64,000 bases of DNA from the NCBI GenBank assembly GCA_904502285.1, contig CAJGEC010000008.1:1-64000 (forward strand), read 5' to 3'. The translations under genes and the position numbers were made by a program. The notes under the pieces were generated by a model, which did no database searches, was not told the DNA's origin, and saw nothing but the letters and a program-made list of their open reading frames with translations. The stretch comes from an uncultured Alistipes sp. GTDB lineage: Bacteria; Bacteroidota; Bacteroidia; Bacteroidales; Rikenellaceae. Of the stretch, positions 18,934-25,850 are shown in pieces. How positions within the stretch are numbered: the stretch's first letter is position 1; every line of letters starts with the position of its first letter.

Positions 18934-20154
18934 ATGGATAACAACAGAATATCTCAGATACTCGACTTTGTCGATTATATCGTTGGCGAAGATGCAAAGC
19001 AGCAAGCGTCTGAAATTAGTTTTGTAATGGAGTTGGCGGCAGATGTAAAGCGTTGCATCGAACAGAATAGACATCTGTTGCCATATCATCTCAATCTGAT
19101 TGACGAACTACATATCAACGAAAACGGGCATAGTCGCATACTATGTAAATTATTGCAATATAAATCGCAATCAGGGGAGTATGTAGTATTACAATCGCTG
19201 TTGGCGTATATAGCTGAACAAAATAACGAATATCGTTCCATAGCCATCCAGAGACCATTGATTACGCAGGAGCAGTGTCGAATAGACCTTTGGGTGCGAG
19301 ACAAGGCTGGTGGATATGCCATTATTTTCGAGAATAAAATCTATAACGCAACAGATCAGGAGGCTCAGTTATCAAGATATATAGAGTGTACCAAGGCAAA
19401 TGGATTTACAGATGAACAAATTTTTGTAGTCTATCTGTCTCAGCAAGGCTCGGAGCCGGCAGAACAATCTTGGGGCGCATATAAGTCTGAATATGCACAG
19501 CGGTATATGAATTTATCATTTAGAGATGATATTCTACCGTGGTTAAAAGAGCGCGTCACTACTATTATACCAGAAAAAGATTATCTGTTACGCTGTGCCG
19601 TGGAACAATATATAGACTATTTGGAGGGCATTTTCGGTTTAAGAACAATAGATAAAGAGTTAAATATGAAAGTAGAAGAGTGTATCAAGGAAAAACTTGG
19701 TTTAACAGGTCAGGTGTATGATGATTATCGTACAATTCGTCAATATCAAGACGACATTAACAAAGTAATAAGCCACTTAGAAACATTAAAAGGCAAGATA
19801 GAAAATCAGATGTTTGAGAAGTGGAAGATTGAATTGACAGAACACTTCCCTTACTTGAAAAATAACATAACATTAGGAAATAGAGGGAAGATTATTTTTG
19901 TCGGAATCACTTTGCAAATCGGTGGACATTCTGTTAGAATTGTTATAGATAGAGATACAAACATATACTATGGTATTTATTGTGTTGAGGGCAAAGATCC
20001 TAATATAGCAAATATAATTGAAGGTGCAATATCAAATATTGGTAGTTGGGAAAGTAATAGTTCTTGGTATTGCTGGAAATATACCGATTTAGAGTCGGCA
20101 TTGCCAAACCTCATAGAACTGATAGAGGTAATTTTGCCATTAACAAAACAATAA
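18934..20154 (+). CDS. PD-(D/E)XK nuclease superfamily protein (PDDEXK_4-like)
   Basis: 406 residues, cytosolic. The N-terminal half carries a restriction-endonuclease-type core: Glu63 in HINENGHSRIL, Asp118 in CRIDLWV, Glu133-x-Lys135 in AIIFENKIYNATDQE, then Gln145 in EAQLSRYI. The order E...D...ExK...Q matches the PD-(D/E)XK_4 type, whose members are often found in defence or mobile regions. The C-terminal half (about 220-406) is helical and then mixed, and could be a recognition or binding domain. The gene is AT-richer than the flanking core genes and has its own promoter and terminator. Substrate is unknown; a role in defence is inferred from context. Confidence 0.8.
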   Translation: MDNNRISQILDFVDYIVGEDAKQQASEISFVMELAADVKRCIEQNRHLLPYHLNLIDELHINENGHSRILCKLLQYKSQSGEYVVLQSLLAYIAEQNNEYRSIAIQRPLITQEQCRIDLWVRDKAGGYAIIFENKIYNATDQEAQLSRYIECTKANGFTDEQIFVVYLSQQGSEPAEQSWGAYKSEYAQRYMNLSFRDDILPWLKERVTTIIPEKDYLLRCAVEQYIDYLEGIFGLRTIDKELNMKVEECIKEKLGLTGQVYDDYRTIRQYQDDINKVISHLETLKGKIENQMFEKWKIELTEHFPYLKNNITLGNRGKIIFVGITLQIGGHSVRIVIDRDTNIYYGIYCVEGKDPNIANIIEGAISNIGSWESNSSWYCWKYTDLESALPNLIELIEVILPLTKQ

Positions 20155-20158
20155 GCAC

Positions 20159-20196
20159 AACGAGACCCGCCCTTAACACAGGCAGGTCTCGTTCTC
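20159..20196 (+). terminator. Terminator between convergent genes, overlapping a 3' coding end
   Basis: A 9-bp stem (20159-20167 with 20185-20193) with an extra GCC/GGC pair inside is followed by tctctt. It terminates the PD-(D/E)XK gene. Its right arm lies within the last codons of the convergent gene at 20173-20940. Confidence 0.7.
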
Positions 20197-20940
20197 TTGT
20201 AGGGCTATCTCCAAGCCTCGCTCTAACTTTTTGCGCAATAAATACGGCACTTTGCGGCGCACGGGGAAAAGGCTTGTAACGTAGGGGTGCGAGTGGTTGG
20301 GCATATACCCCTCGTCGCCATCGAGTGTGGTGTAGGAGTCATCGGTTATATCAAGTGCATAATCCATCTCCTCATTGAGTTCATCATCTGTGATTCCAAT
20401 ACAATTCTTTTGAAACTCCTCGCGCACTCTTCGGCGAATTTCCGAGGTTCGTTCAGGAGTTGGCGGCTGACTATATACAATCTCCAACGATACCGTATCG
20501 CCCGATAGTACCTCGACCAAGTCGCCAATCTCGAAACGACACTCCTCCTTTGGTCTACCATCAAATGGTTCAAGTGCTCCGCCCAAATCTTTGTTGTATA
20601 GTGCCGAGACTTTTGTTTCGTGCAGAAATGCTCCATCTCCCAAATAGATGCGAGTATGTTGTGCATCGCCCGTAAGATGCCAATCGAATGGTATCTCATC
20701 GACCACAAAACCATAATAATAGTCGTAATCTGAACGATACTTCCCAGAAGATTTTGCCTTTTCCTCATCGGTTACATATTTGCGAATACGCCGCTCGGCA
20801 TCCTCCAACGAATGAAAGTAGCCTGTAACCTCTCGTCGCACCTCAAAGCGAGGATAGTGTGCCTCGGACTTACCTTGATAGTAGATTGTTGTGAGTTTAT
20901 ACAACACATCGGTTGCTCGGCTGTAGGGTTCTCGTCTCAT
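20173..20940 (-). CDS. Hypothetical protein, unknown family
   Basis: About 255 residues starting MRREPYSRATDVLYKL. A longer frame to 20982 begins with TTG, and a -7-like box at 20958-20965 leaves no room for it, so the ATG at 20940 is preferred. No signal peptide or membrane segment is seen. Aromatic and charged residues are abundant (DYDYYYGFVVDEIPFDW, IYLGDGAFLHET). The segment FEIGDLVEVLSGDTVSLEIV looks like an SH3-like barrel. The C terminus ends NETCLC. I do not recognise a family. It is transcribed divergently from the 21065 gene and convergently with the nuclease-like gene. Confidence 0.55.
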   Translation of the reverse strand: MRREPYSRATDVLYKLTTIYYQGKSEAHYPRFEVRREVTGYFHSLEDAERRIRKYVTDEEKAKSSGKYRSDYDYYYGFVVDEIPFDWHLTGDAQHTRIYLGDGAFLHETKVSALYNKDLGGALEPFDGRPKEECRFEIGDLVEVLSGDTVSLEIVYSQPPTPERTSEIRRRVREEFQKNCIGITDDELNEEMDYALDITDDSYTTLDGDEGYMPNHSHPYVTSLFPVRRKVPYLLRKKLERGLEIALQENETCLC

Positions 20941-20957
20941 ATTTGCGATTTTTCCCG

Positions 20958-21046
20958 CAAAGGTGAGAATTGAGAATGCCAAAGGCTGTCAGTGTGAAAA
21001 TAATTCTTGCTCTGACACAATGTAGCAGTGTGATTTCTCAACTTTG
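20958..21046. promoter_or_regulatory. Divergent promoter region with ACACTG/CAGTGT motifs
   Basis: Two weak -7 boxes point outward: CACCTTTG on the minus strand (20958-20965) and CAACTTTG on the plus strand (21039-21046). Neither has TTTG at -33. Instead the minus promoter has TCACACTGACAG (20986-20997) exactly at the -33 position. The plus promoter has GACAC...CAGTGTGA (21014-21033) in that zone. The same half-site forms a perfect palindrome at 22033-22057. Together these look like operator sites, perhaps for the nearby WYL regulator. Confidence 0.45.
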
Positions 21047-21064
21047 CACCGTAAAACGAGAATA

Positions 21065-21427
21065 ATGATGATGACAAACGAACAAAAACTTATTGAGAAA
21101 TATCGCGGGGCAGCACTGCGATTTTGGTTTGAGCCGGAGAGTTCCTACGAAATGGAGTTTGAGAGTTATGAGGAGTTTTATGAATATCTGTTTAAGGATA
21201 TTGCCCTTTGTCCGAAGGGTATGAGCCGTGAGGCATATATCGTCGCTCGCTGCTACTATATTTTCGAGTATGAGGTGGCGGTCGAGAGAGTGTTGAGCGG
21301 GATACACTCCGCACGCCATTTCGATAGCGATTGGGAACCTACACCTTACCGCTATGATCCTCGCGACAACTCAGAACACACCGAGCGATTTTTGCACGAT
21401 GTGTATAAGGCAGCAACATCTATTTAA
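21065..21427 (+). CDS. Small hypothetical acidic protein
   Basis: 120 residues (MMMTNEQKLIEKYRGAALRF). A longer frame would start with TTG inside the -7 box at 21039-21046, so the ATG at 21065 is chosen. The protein is rich in Glu, Tyr and Phe (SYEMEFESYEEFYEYLF), with no signal peptide or known motif. It is 21 nt upstream of the Trp-repeat gene and probably shares its transcript. The function is unknown. Confidence 0.6.
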   Translation: MMMTNEQKLIEKYRGAALRFWFEPESSYEMEFESYEEFYEYLFKDIALCPKGMSREAYIVARCYYIFEYEVAVERVLSGIHSARHFDSDWEPTPYRYDPRDNSEHTERFLHDVYKAATSI

Positions 21428-21448
21428 CCAAATAAAACAATCTGAATT

Positions 21449-21970
21449 ATGGTAATCGTAAGAACATTTGGCGATGCAATTGTGTCGCAAGAGTTGAACA
21501 AAGAGGCGTGGAAGAAGTTGTCGCGCGAATTTAAGTGGAATGAGGAGTTGCTCCGCAAGTATCGTAGTGAGATTGATTGGGAGGCATTGTCCTGCAATTA
21601 CGAAATGCTTTGGACAGCATCTATCCTCGAAAATTTCAAGAGTTATATCAATTGGAAAGAGTTGTCGGGTAATGCCCCTGAAAAGTTGCTTACCCTAAAG
21701 ATTATCGAGCAGTTTGCCGACCGATGGGATTGGCACGAGTTGTCAGACAACAGCAATCTGAAACTCTCGTATGCTATGCTCGACAAGTTTGCCGACAAGT
21801 GGGATTGGGAGTGCATTATCAATCGTTGGCGTAGCGAGGAACTATATACGCCCGATTTCTTGGAGCGATACAAGGAGTTTATTCCTGTGGATGAGTTTAA
21901 GTCGTCTAATCTCTGGGATGCACTTGTTGAAAAGCGTTTCGACGAGTTGGTCGAGGATATTATGGGATAG
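21449..21970 (+). CDS. Protein of five degenerate ~25-residue tryptophan repeats
   Basis: 173 residues, almost entirely repeats of W-x-x-L-S-x-N/F followed by a helix ending I/L-x-x-F/Y. Anchor tryptophans are at 21, 44, 69, 95 and 120, a spacing of 23-26. Clear units include IDWEALSCN, INWKELSGN, WDWHELSDN and WDWECIINR. The pattern predicts paired helices stacked as a small solenoid, a usual protein-binding scaffold. I do not know a named family for it. It follows the 120-residue acidic gene by 21 nt and ends at a terminator. Confidence 0.6.
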   Translation: MVIVRTFGDAIVSQELNKEAWKKLSREFKWNEELLRKYRSEIDWEALSCNYEMLWTASILENFKSYINWKELSGNAPEKLLTLKIIEQFADRWDWHELSDNSNLKLSYAMLDKFADKWDWECIINRWRSEELYTPDFLERYKEFIPVDEFKSSNLWDALVEKRFDELVEDIMG

Positions 21971-21991
21971 TAAACATTTTTCGGATGTTGA

Positions 21992-22019
21992 GGAGTCGAG
22001 TAATCGGCTCCTTTTTTTT
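21992..22019 (+). terminator. Rho-independent terminator after the Trp-repeat gene
   Basis: A 7-bp stem with one G-T pair (ggagtcg with cggctcc, 6-nt loop) is followed by eight T (22012-22019). Confidence 0.8.
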
Positions 22020-22032
22020 GCTAACATAATTT

Positions 22033-22071
22033 TACACTGTCGCAATTTGACAGTGTAGCATTATACCTTTG
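22033..22071 (+). promoter_or_regulatory. Promoter with 9-bp palindromic operator candidate
   Basis: A perfect inverted repeat TACACTGTC-N7-GACAGTGTA (22033-22041 and 22049-22057) overlaps the place where a -33 box would be. A good -7 box TACCTTTG lies at 22064-22071 and the ATG at 22097. No TTTG occurs at -33. The arrangement suggests transcription controlled by a dimeric regulator. A WYL regulator gene starts 311 nt downstream of the palindrome. Confidence 0.55.
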
Positions 22072-22096
22072 CAACAAAAATTAAATAGCAAAGATT

Positions 22097-22336
22097 ATGG
22101 AGCAGAAGAAAACAAGCGAGCAAAATCGCAAGGAAAAATCATTTAGTGAGCAGTTGGTGGAGAGCATTGCAAACAAGCCTTTTACAGCCGAGCATTGGCA
22201 AAGATGCGCCGACTCATTTCACGAAAATGAGCAGCGGCAACGAAAACAAACTGCCACTGCCGTAGCAATTGGAATCGTTATCGGTGCATTGGCGATGTAT
22301 TTTTTATCCTCGCCAGAGCGTTGGATTCGATTATAA
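22097..22336 (+). CDS. Small membrane-anchored protein
   Basis: 79 residues. The first 50 are highly charged and helical (KKTSEQNRKEKSFSEQL, ADSFHENEQRQRKQ). One transmembrane helix follows (about 52-70, TATAVAIGIVIGALAMYFL), then a short basic tail, so it is a tail-anchored topology. No family is recognised. It sits under the palindromic promoter and 31 nt before the WYL regulator, so the two may be co-transcribed. Confidence 0.6.
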   Translation: MEQKKTSEQNRKEKSFSEQLVESIANKPFTAEHWQRCADSFHENEQRQRKQTATAVAIGIVIGALAMYFLSSPERWIRL

Positions 22337-22367
22337 TTTGTAACTTTATCTAAAATTTCACCCCGTT

Positions 22368-23306
22368 ATGAGTACCGCAGGACTTATCAACCGCTATGTG
22401 TGGTTTGTTTCGACCATCTATAATCGAGGGCCTATCACGCTCGAAGAGATACAGTGCCGTTTCGAGTCGCATTTTGGGCGTGGCGAGGAGCTTTCGGAGC
22501 GTCAGTTCCACCGCTACACCGACGCTGTGGAGGAGTTGTTCGACATAGAAATAAAGTATAGTCGCTCGCAGCGAGGTTATATCGTTGCCGACCGCGAGGG
22601 CATCGACAATATGGGTATGCGTAAATGGCTTATCCAAACTTTCTCGGTCAATAATATTCTGCACGAAAGCCAGGAACTCAAAAACCGCATACTGCTCGAA
22701 AATGTACCTTCGGGGCAGCAGCACCTGACGATTATTGTGGATGCGATGCGTGAGGGTGTGGCACTCTCGATGACTTACCATAGTTTTCATCGTGAGGAGC
22801 CCTCGACTTTTGAGGTGGAACCGTACTGCGTGAAACTTTTTGAGCAGAGATGGTATATGCTCGGAATGAGCGACAAACTACGTATCTATGCCCTTGACCG
22901 CATCAAGGCGGTGGAGCCGACCGAGCGTACCTTCAAACTGCCCAAGAAATTCGATGCAACAAAATTCTTTGAGGACTACTACGGAATTATCATCGGCGAT
23001 GAGGATTTTGATGTTGAGCCCGTGGCATTGAAGGTCGATTCGTGGCAGAGCAAATATCTCCGCACCCTACCACTGCATCACTCGCAAGTCGAAGTTGAAC
23101 GCAACGAAGAGTATTCGATTTTTGAGTACCGCTTGTGTCCGTCGTTTGATTTTAGACAGAAGATTTTGTCTATGGGAGCAACGACGGAGGTGCTTGCACC
23201 GAAGGTGTTGCGCGAAGAGATTGACATAAATGCTTGCGATATGGCATCGCTCTATCACGACCATTTCAATAGTCCAAAATATAAATTCAAGGTGTATAAA
23301 AAATAA
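22368..23306 (+). CDS. WYL-domain transcriptional regulator
   Basis: 312 residues. An N-terminal winged-helix-like region covers about 1-75 (NRYVWFVSTIYNRGPITLEEI). The WYL domain is about 128-185: VALSMTYHSF, VEPYCVKLFEQRWYMLG (here W-Y-M at 162-164) and LRIYALDRIKAVEPT. A C-terminal extension (about 200-312, beginning FDATKFFEDYYGIIIG) is typical of the family. WYL regulators are frequent in defence islands, where they sense nucleic-acid ligands and bind palindromic operators. The ACACTG-type palindromes at 22033 and 20986-21033 are candidate targets. The next gene starts only 6 nt downstream. Confidence 0.88.
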   Translation: MSTAGLINRYVWFVSTIYNRGPITLEEIQCRFESHFGRGEELSERQFHRYTDAVEELFDIEIKYSRSQRGYIVADREGIDNMGMRKWLIQTFSVNNILHESQELKNRILLENVPSGQQHLTIIVDAMREGVALSMTYHSFHREEPSTFEVEPYCVKLFEQRWYMLGMSDKLRIYALDRIKAVEPTERTFKLPKKFDATKFFEDYYGIIIGDEDFDVEPVALKVDSWQSKYLRTLPLHHSQVEVERNEEYSIFEYRLCPSFDFRQKILSMGATTEVLAPKVLREEIDINACDMASLYHDHFNSPKYKFKVYKK

Positions 23307-23312
23307 AAGATT

Positions 23313-23969
23313 ATGAAACATGTAAAGTTTAGACCGTGGATTGGAGAGAAATACCATACTGAAGGTATATTTGGGAAGAAAATTTTAGTATTGGGCGAAA
23401 GTCACTATTGCAAGGAGGATAAAAATAGAAATCCCGCCTGTATTGCGTTGGGGCGTTGTTCTTTCGAGTGTATGGATGAGGCTTGCTTCTCTCAAACAGA
23501 GGATGTCGTTGATGTTGTCGTAAATAATTATACTGGACAAAAACACGAGCAAACATTTATGCAATTTGCAAAATCTGTAATGGGAAAGGATTTGTCGATT
23601 GAAGAACATTCTGCTTTTTGGCAAAGCGTAGTATTCTATAACTATATGCAACATTCGCAAAGCGGCCCTACTCGTCCAATTGAGTTTAATCATGATTATT
23701 CCGAAGCATTTAGGGAAGTGTTAGAGTCACTGATGCCAGACTATATAATAGTTTGGGGTGTTAGATTGTGGAAAACTTTTTTGCCAGGGTGGAATGGTGT
23801 TAGTTCGGAAATTACACTTGAAAATGGAGATAAAGCACCTGTCTGGACATACAATATAAAGGAGAAAGAAATTCATGCAATATGTGTACATCACCCATGT
23901 ATAGGTAAGGGAAGAGATTGGCGCTATTGGCATCAGTTCTATAAAGAGTTCCTCGGACTATCTGAATAA
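23313..23969 (+). CDS. Uracil-DNA-glycosylase-fold family protein
   Basis: 218 residues, cytosolic. The layout matches the UDG superfamily: ILVLGESHY (24-32) in the place of the glycosylase motif 1, VVFYNYMQ (106-113) as the aromatic strand, PDYIIVWGVRLW (142-153) before the second half, and HHP (193-195) in place of the C-terminal HPS-like loop. The usual catalytic residue is not evident, since motif 1 has Glu29-Ser30-His31. It may act on a modified base or only bind DNA. It is 6 nt after the WYL regulator and is AT-rich, so it is probably the gene most closely tied to that regulator. Confidence 0.65.
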   Translation: MKHVKFRPWIGEKYHTEGIFGKKILVLGESHYCKEDKNRNPACIALGRCSFECMDEACFSQTEDVVDVVVNNYTGQKHEQTFMQFAKSVMGKDLSIEEHSAFWQSVVFYNYMQHSQSGPTRPIEFNHDYSEAFREVLESLMPDYIIVWGVRLWKTFLPGWNGVSSEITLENGDKAPVWTYNIKEKEIHAICVHHPCIGKGRDWRYWHQFYKEFLGLSE

Positions 23970-24057
23970 TTCATTAAACCCTATGACCGCCTACATTTCT
24001 GAGAGAGTGCAAAAGAATTAGTGCGACGGAATAAACCATCTTTAATAAATAAAAAAC

Positions 24058-24312
24058 ATGGAACAGAAATTTGATTTTTCGCAGGCTGATCCTCTGTTTG
24101 TTGAGGTAGCAAGATTTGTTGTAGAGAACAATAGAATGGCTTGTGGGAGCCCTTTGGAGCGTAAATTTGAGATTGGCTTCAATCGTTCCAGACGCATCCT
24201 CGAGCAGTTGGAGGCTGCTGGTATTGTTGGCGAGGCAGTGCGCTGTAAACCTCGCACCGTACTCTGCACCGCTGAGGAGTTGGAACAAAAATTCGCCGAA
24301 TGGCAAAAATAG
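24058..24312 (+). CDS. Free-standing FtsK-gamma-like winged-helix protein
   Basis: 84 residues, nearly all one domain. It follows the FtsK gamma domain closely: DPLFVEVARFVVENNRMACG, then LERKFEIGFNRSRRILEQLE, then AAGIVGEA and KPRTVLC. In the DNA translocase FtsK/SpoIIIE this domain reads the KOPS/SRS orientation sequences. Here no motor or membrane part is attached, so it is a stand-alone DNA-binding protein. It could read the same chromosomal sequences, act as a repressor, or modify FtsK behaviour; none of this can be decided by eye. It is followed by a strong terminator. Confidence 0.8.
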   Translation: MEQKFDFSQADPLFVEVARFVVENNRMACGSPLERKFEIGFNRSRRILEQLEAAGIVGEAVRCKPRTVLCTAEELEQKFAEWQK

Positions 24313-24333
24313 CTAACTAATATAGACGACATT

Positions 24334-24369
24334 CCCCTCTCTGTCCTGATGTGTCAGAGAGGGGTTTTA
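24334..24369 (+). terminator. Rho-independent terminator after the FtsK-gamma-like gene
   Basis: A perfect 10-bp stem (cccctctctg at 24334-24343 with cagagagggg at 24355-24364) is followed by tttt. Confidence 0.88.
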
Positions 24370-24411
24370 CTTTTGTTCCATAATCAATATACATAATTGG
24401 AAAAATTAGTC

Positions 24412-25524
24412 ATGGTTGAATGTATCAGATTTCGTTCGGCGTTACCTTTTGATGAGAATGTTAAAGAGGAGTTTATCTCCGAGGTTTGGGGTGGAGCTAT
24501 CGACCGTTGGAGAGGAAATATAGCGCCCGATATTGAGACGAGAATAGAGCTGGAGATTGCCACTTTTGAACAGGTAGAGGGGTATATGGCTTACCTAAAT
24601 TTCGTGTGGAGAGTGGTTATTGAAAGCAACTATTTTCTAATCCCACATCGTACCCTTGCTCACGCATCGGCCGTGTGCTATGCTTTGGGGATTACGGAGG
24701 TAGACCCTATTCGCTTGGGACTTGATTTCAACCGCTTTATGCAGACCGATAAGCCCCGTTTTGCAGCGATTGGTCTAGCTACCAATGCAACCGCATTACA
24801 AATTCAAAAGGATATTATGAACCTCGATTTTAACGAGGATAGGGAGCGCTTGGGCGAACGAGAGTTGGACGATAAAGCCCCTGCTTTGACAATTTATCCG
24901 AGCCAACGCACTGCACAGTTATTGGGATATTTTAGCGATAAAGTCAATTTTGACTACATACCATTTGATGACCGAGAGACTTTCTACACCTTGTTACGCT
25001 CAAATGACTTAACGGGTGTGTATGGCTGTAATGATGGAACGGTTTTGCAAGAGTATCTGCAACAAGTCAAACCGCAATTTGAGGATTTAATACCGCTTTG
25101 TACAGCGAGCATTATAGACTATCCGACTAATCACATCTATACATCACGCAAATATGGCATCGCGTGGGAGCCTCGTTTCACGCCAGATATTGAGATGATA
25201 TTGAGTGAAACATGTGGCGATATACTCTACAACGAGCAGGTCTATGCTATTGCCGAACTTGTTGGCTATACACCGAGCGAGGCAGAGGAGTTTCGCAAGG
25301 TGTTATCAAAACGCAAGAAACAGGAATACAACAACCACCGCCACCGATTCAGCAAGCATAAGGGCTTGTTTCGCAAACTTATAAATGAGGGCAGTTGGTC
25401 ATTACCCAAAGCTCGGGTGGCGGAGTTCGCTCGCTTGGTTTACACAACCGCCTACCTCAAAACCCATTTTCCACAGGAGTTTACCCAAACCGCCCTATGC
25501 GTCGCAGCAAGCAATGAGTGTTAA
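24412..25524 (+). CDS. DnaE-like (C-family polymerase) protein lacking the catalytic aspartates
   Basis: About 370 residues from the ATG at 24412 (a TTG at 24397 in frame is the alternative). Residue numbers below count from the TTG. It parallels the palm and fingers of DNA polymerase III alpha: AVCYALGITEVDPIRLGLDF (92-111), then NRF; DLTGVYGCNDGTVLQEYLQQ (204-223) and FEDLIPL; CGDILYNEQVYAIAELVGYT (273-292); and TAYLKTHFPQEF (351-362). The PHP domain and C-terminal OB/tau-binding parts are absent. The GPGRGS loop is HRTLAHAS, and the PDFDIDF motif carrying two catalytic Asp is replaced by KPRFAAIGL. It should not polymerise DNA. The frame is intact over the whole length, so it is a pseudoenzyme rather than a decaying fragment. 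Confidence 0.8.
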   Translation: MVECIRFRSALPFDENVKEEFISEVWGGAIDRWRGNIAPDIETRIELEIATFEQVEGYMAYLNFVWRVVIESNYFLIPHRTLAHASAVCYALGITEVDPIRLGLDFNRFMQTDKPRFAAIGLATNATALQIQKDIMNLDFNEDRERLGERELDDKAPALTIYPSQRTAQLLGYFSDKVNFDYIPFDDRETFYTLLRSNDLTGVYGCNDGTVLQEYLQQVKPQFEDLIPLCTASIIDYPTNHIYTSRKYGIAWEPRFTPDIEMILSETCGDILYNEQVYAIAELVGYTPSEAEEFRKVLSKRKKQEYNNHRHRFSKHKGLFRKLINEGSWSLPKARVAEFARLVYTTAYLKTHFPQEFTQTALCVAASNEC

Positions 25525-25570
25525 TCATAGTACGGTTGCAAATTAGTCCGAATAAATACAAACTAATTCA

Positions 25571-25619
25571 AGACAAAAGTGGCGTATGCAGTGAACCTTG
25601 TAGTTCGCTCATACGCCAC
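25571..25619 (-). terminator. Long hairpin, probable terminator for the minus-strand lipoprotein
   Basis: A stem of 10 perfect pairs (25579-25588 with 25610-25619) extends inward by about seven more pairs. On the minus strand it is followed by TTTTGTCTT. It lies about 230 nt beyond the stop codon of the lipoprotein gene at 25851. No convincing gene occupies 25525-25850. Confidence 0.6.
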
Positions 25620-25729
25620 CGTTGTCTATTTACAATACATCTTTGGAAGATGCTTGATTTCAGTGCTTTACTTTCAAAAGTTTTATGTGCCTTTGCATTT
25701 ATAGTTTTTTGGCTTGATTACGACCTCCA

Positions 25730-25744
25730 TGTAGTCTTCTATGT
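25730..25744 (+). repeat. Direct repeat, right copy (partner 17699-17713)
   Basis: Exact 15-base copy, same orientation, of the sequence at 17699-17713; marks the right border of the accessory island. Confidence 0.6.
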
Positions 25745-25817
25745 GGGATTTCGCTTTTTTTCGTAAAACCTACACTGAAAATCAATTAGTTAAGAATTAA
25801 AGTTCCTATCCATTGCG

Positions 25818-25830
25818 GAACTGCCCCTAA
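25818..25830 (-). repeat. Inverted repeat, right copy (partner 17551-17563)
   Basis: Exact inverted copy of 17551-17563, 21 nt beyond the stop codon of the lipoprotein gene at 25851, as the left copy is 20 nt beyond the stop of the gene ending at 17530. Confidence 0.6.
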
Positions 25831-25850
25831 CTTATTTTATATGTTTGGCC

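Noticed and set aside
18934..20154. PD-(D/E)XK gene as part of a restriction-modification system
   Set aside because: No DNA methyltransferase or specificity subunit is encoded anywhere nearby.
24397..25524. DnaE-like gene as a pseudogene of the housekeeping dnaE
   Set aside because: The frame is uninterrupted, and substitutions in the catalytic loop are clean replacements rather than frameshifts, so it is listed as a pseudoenzyme gene.
25518..25766. 82-codon frame after the DnaE-like gene
   Set aside because: It runs through a long terminator-like hairpin and the border repeat, has no promoter or family, and looks like chance in AT-rich non-coding sequence.
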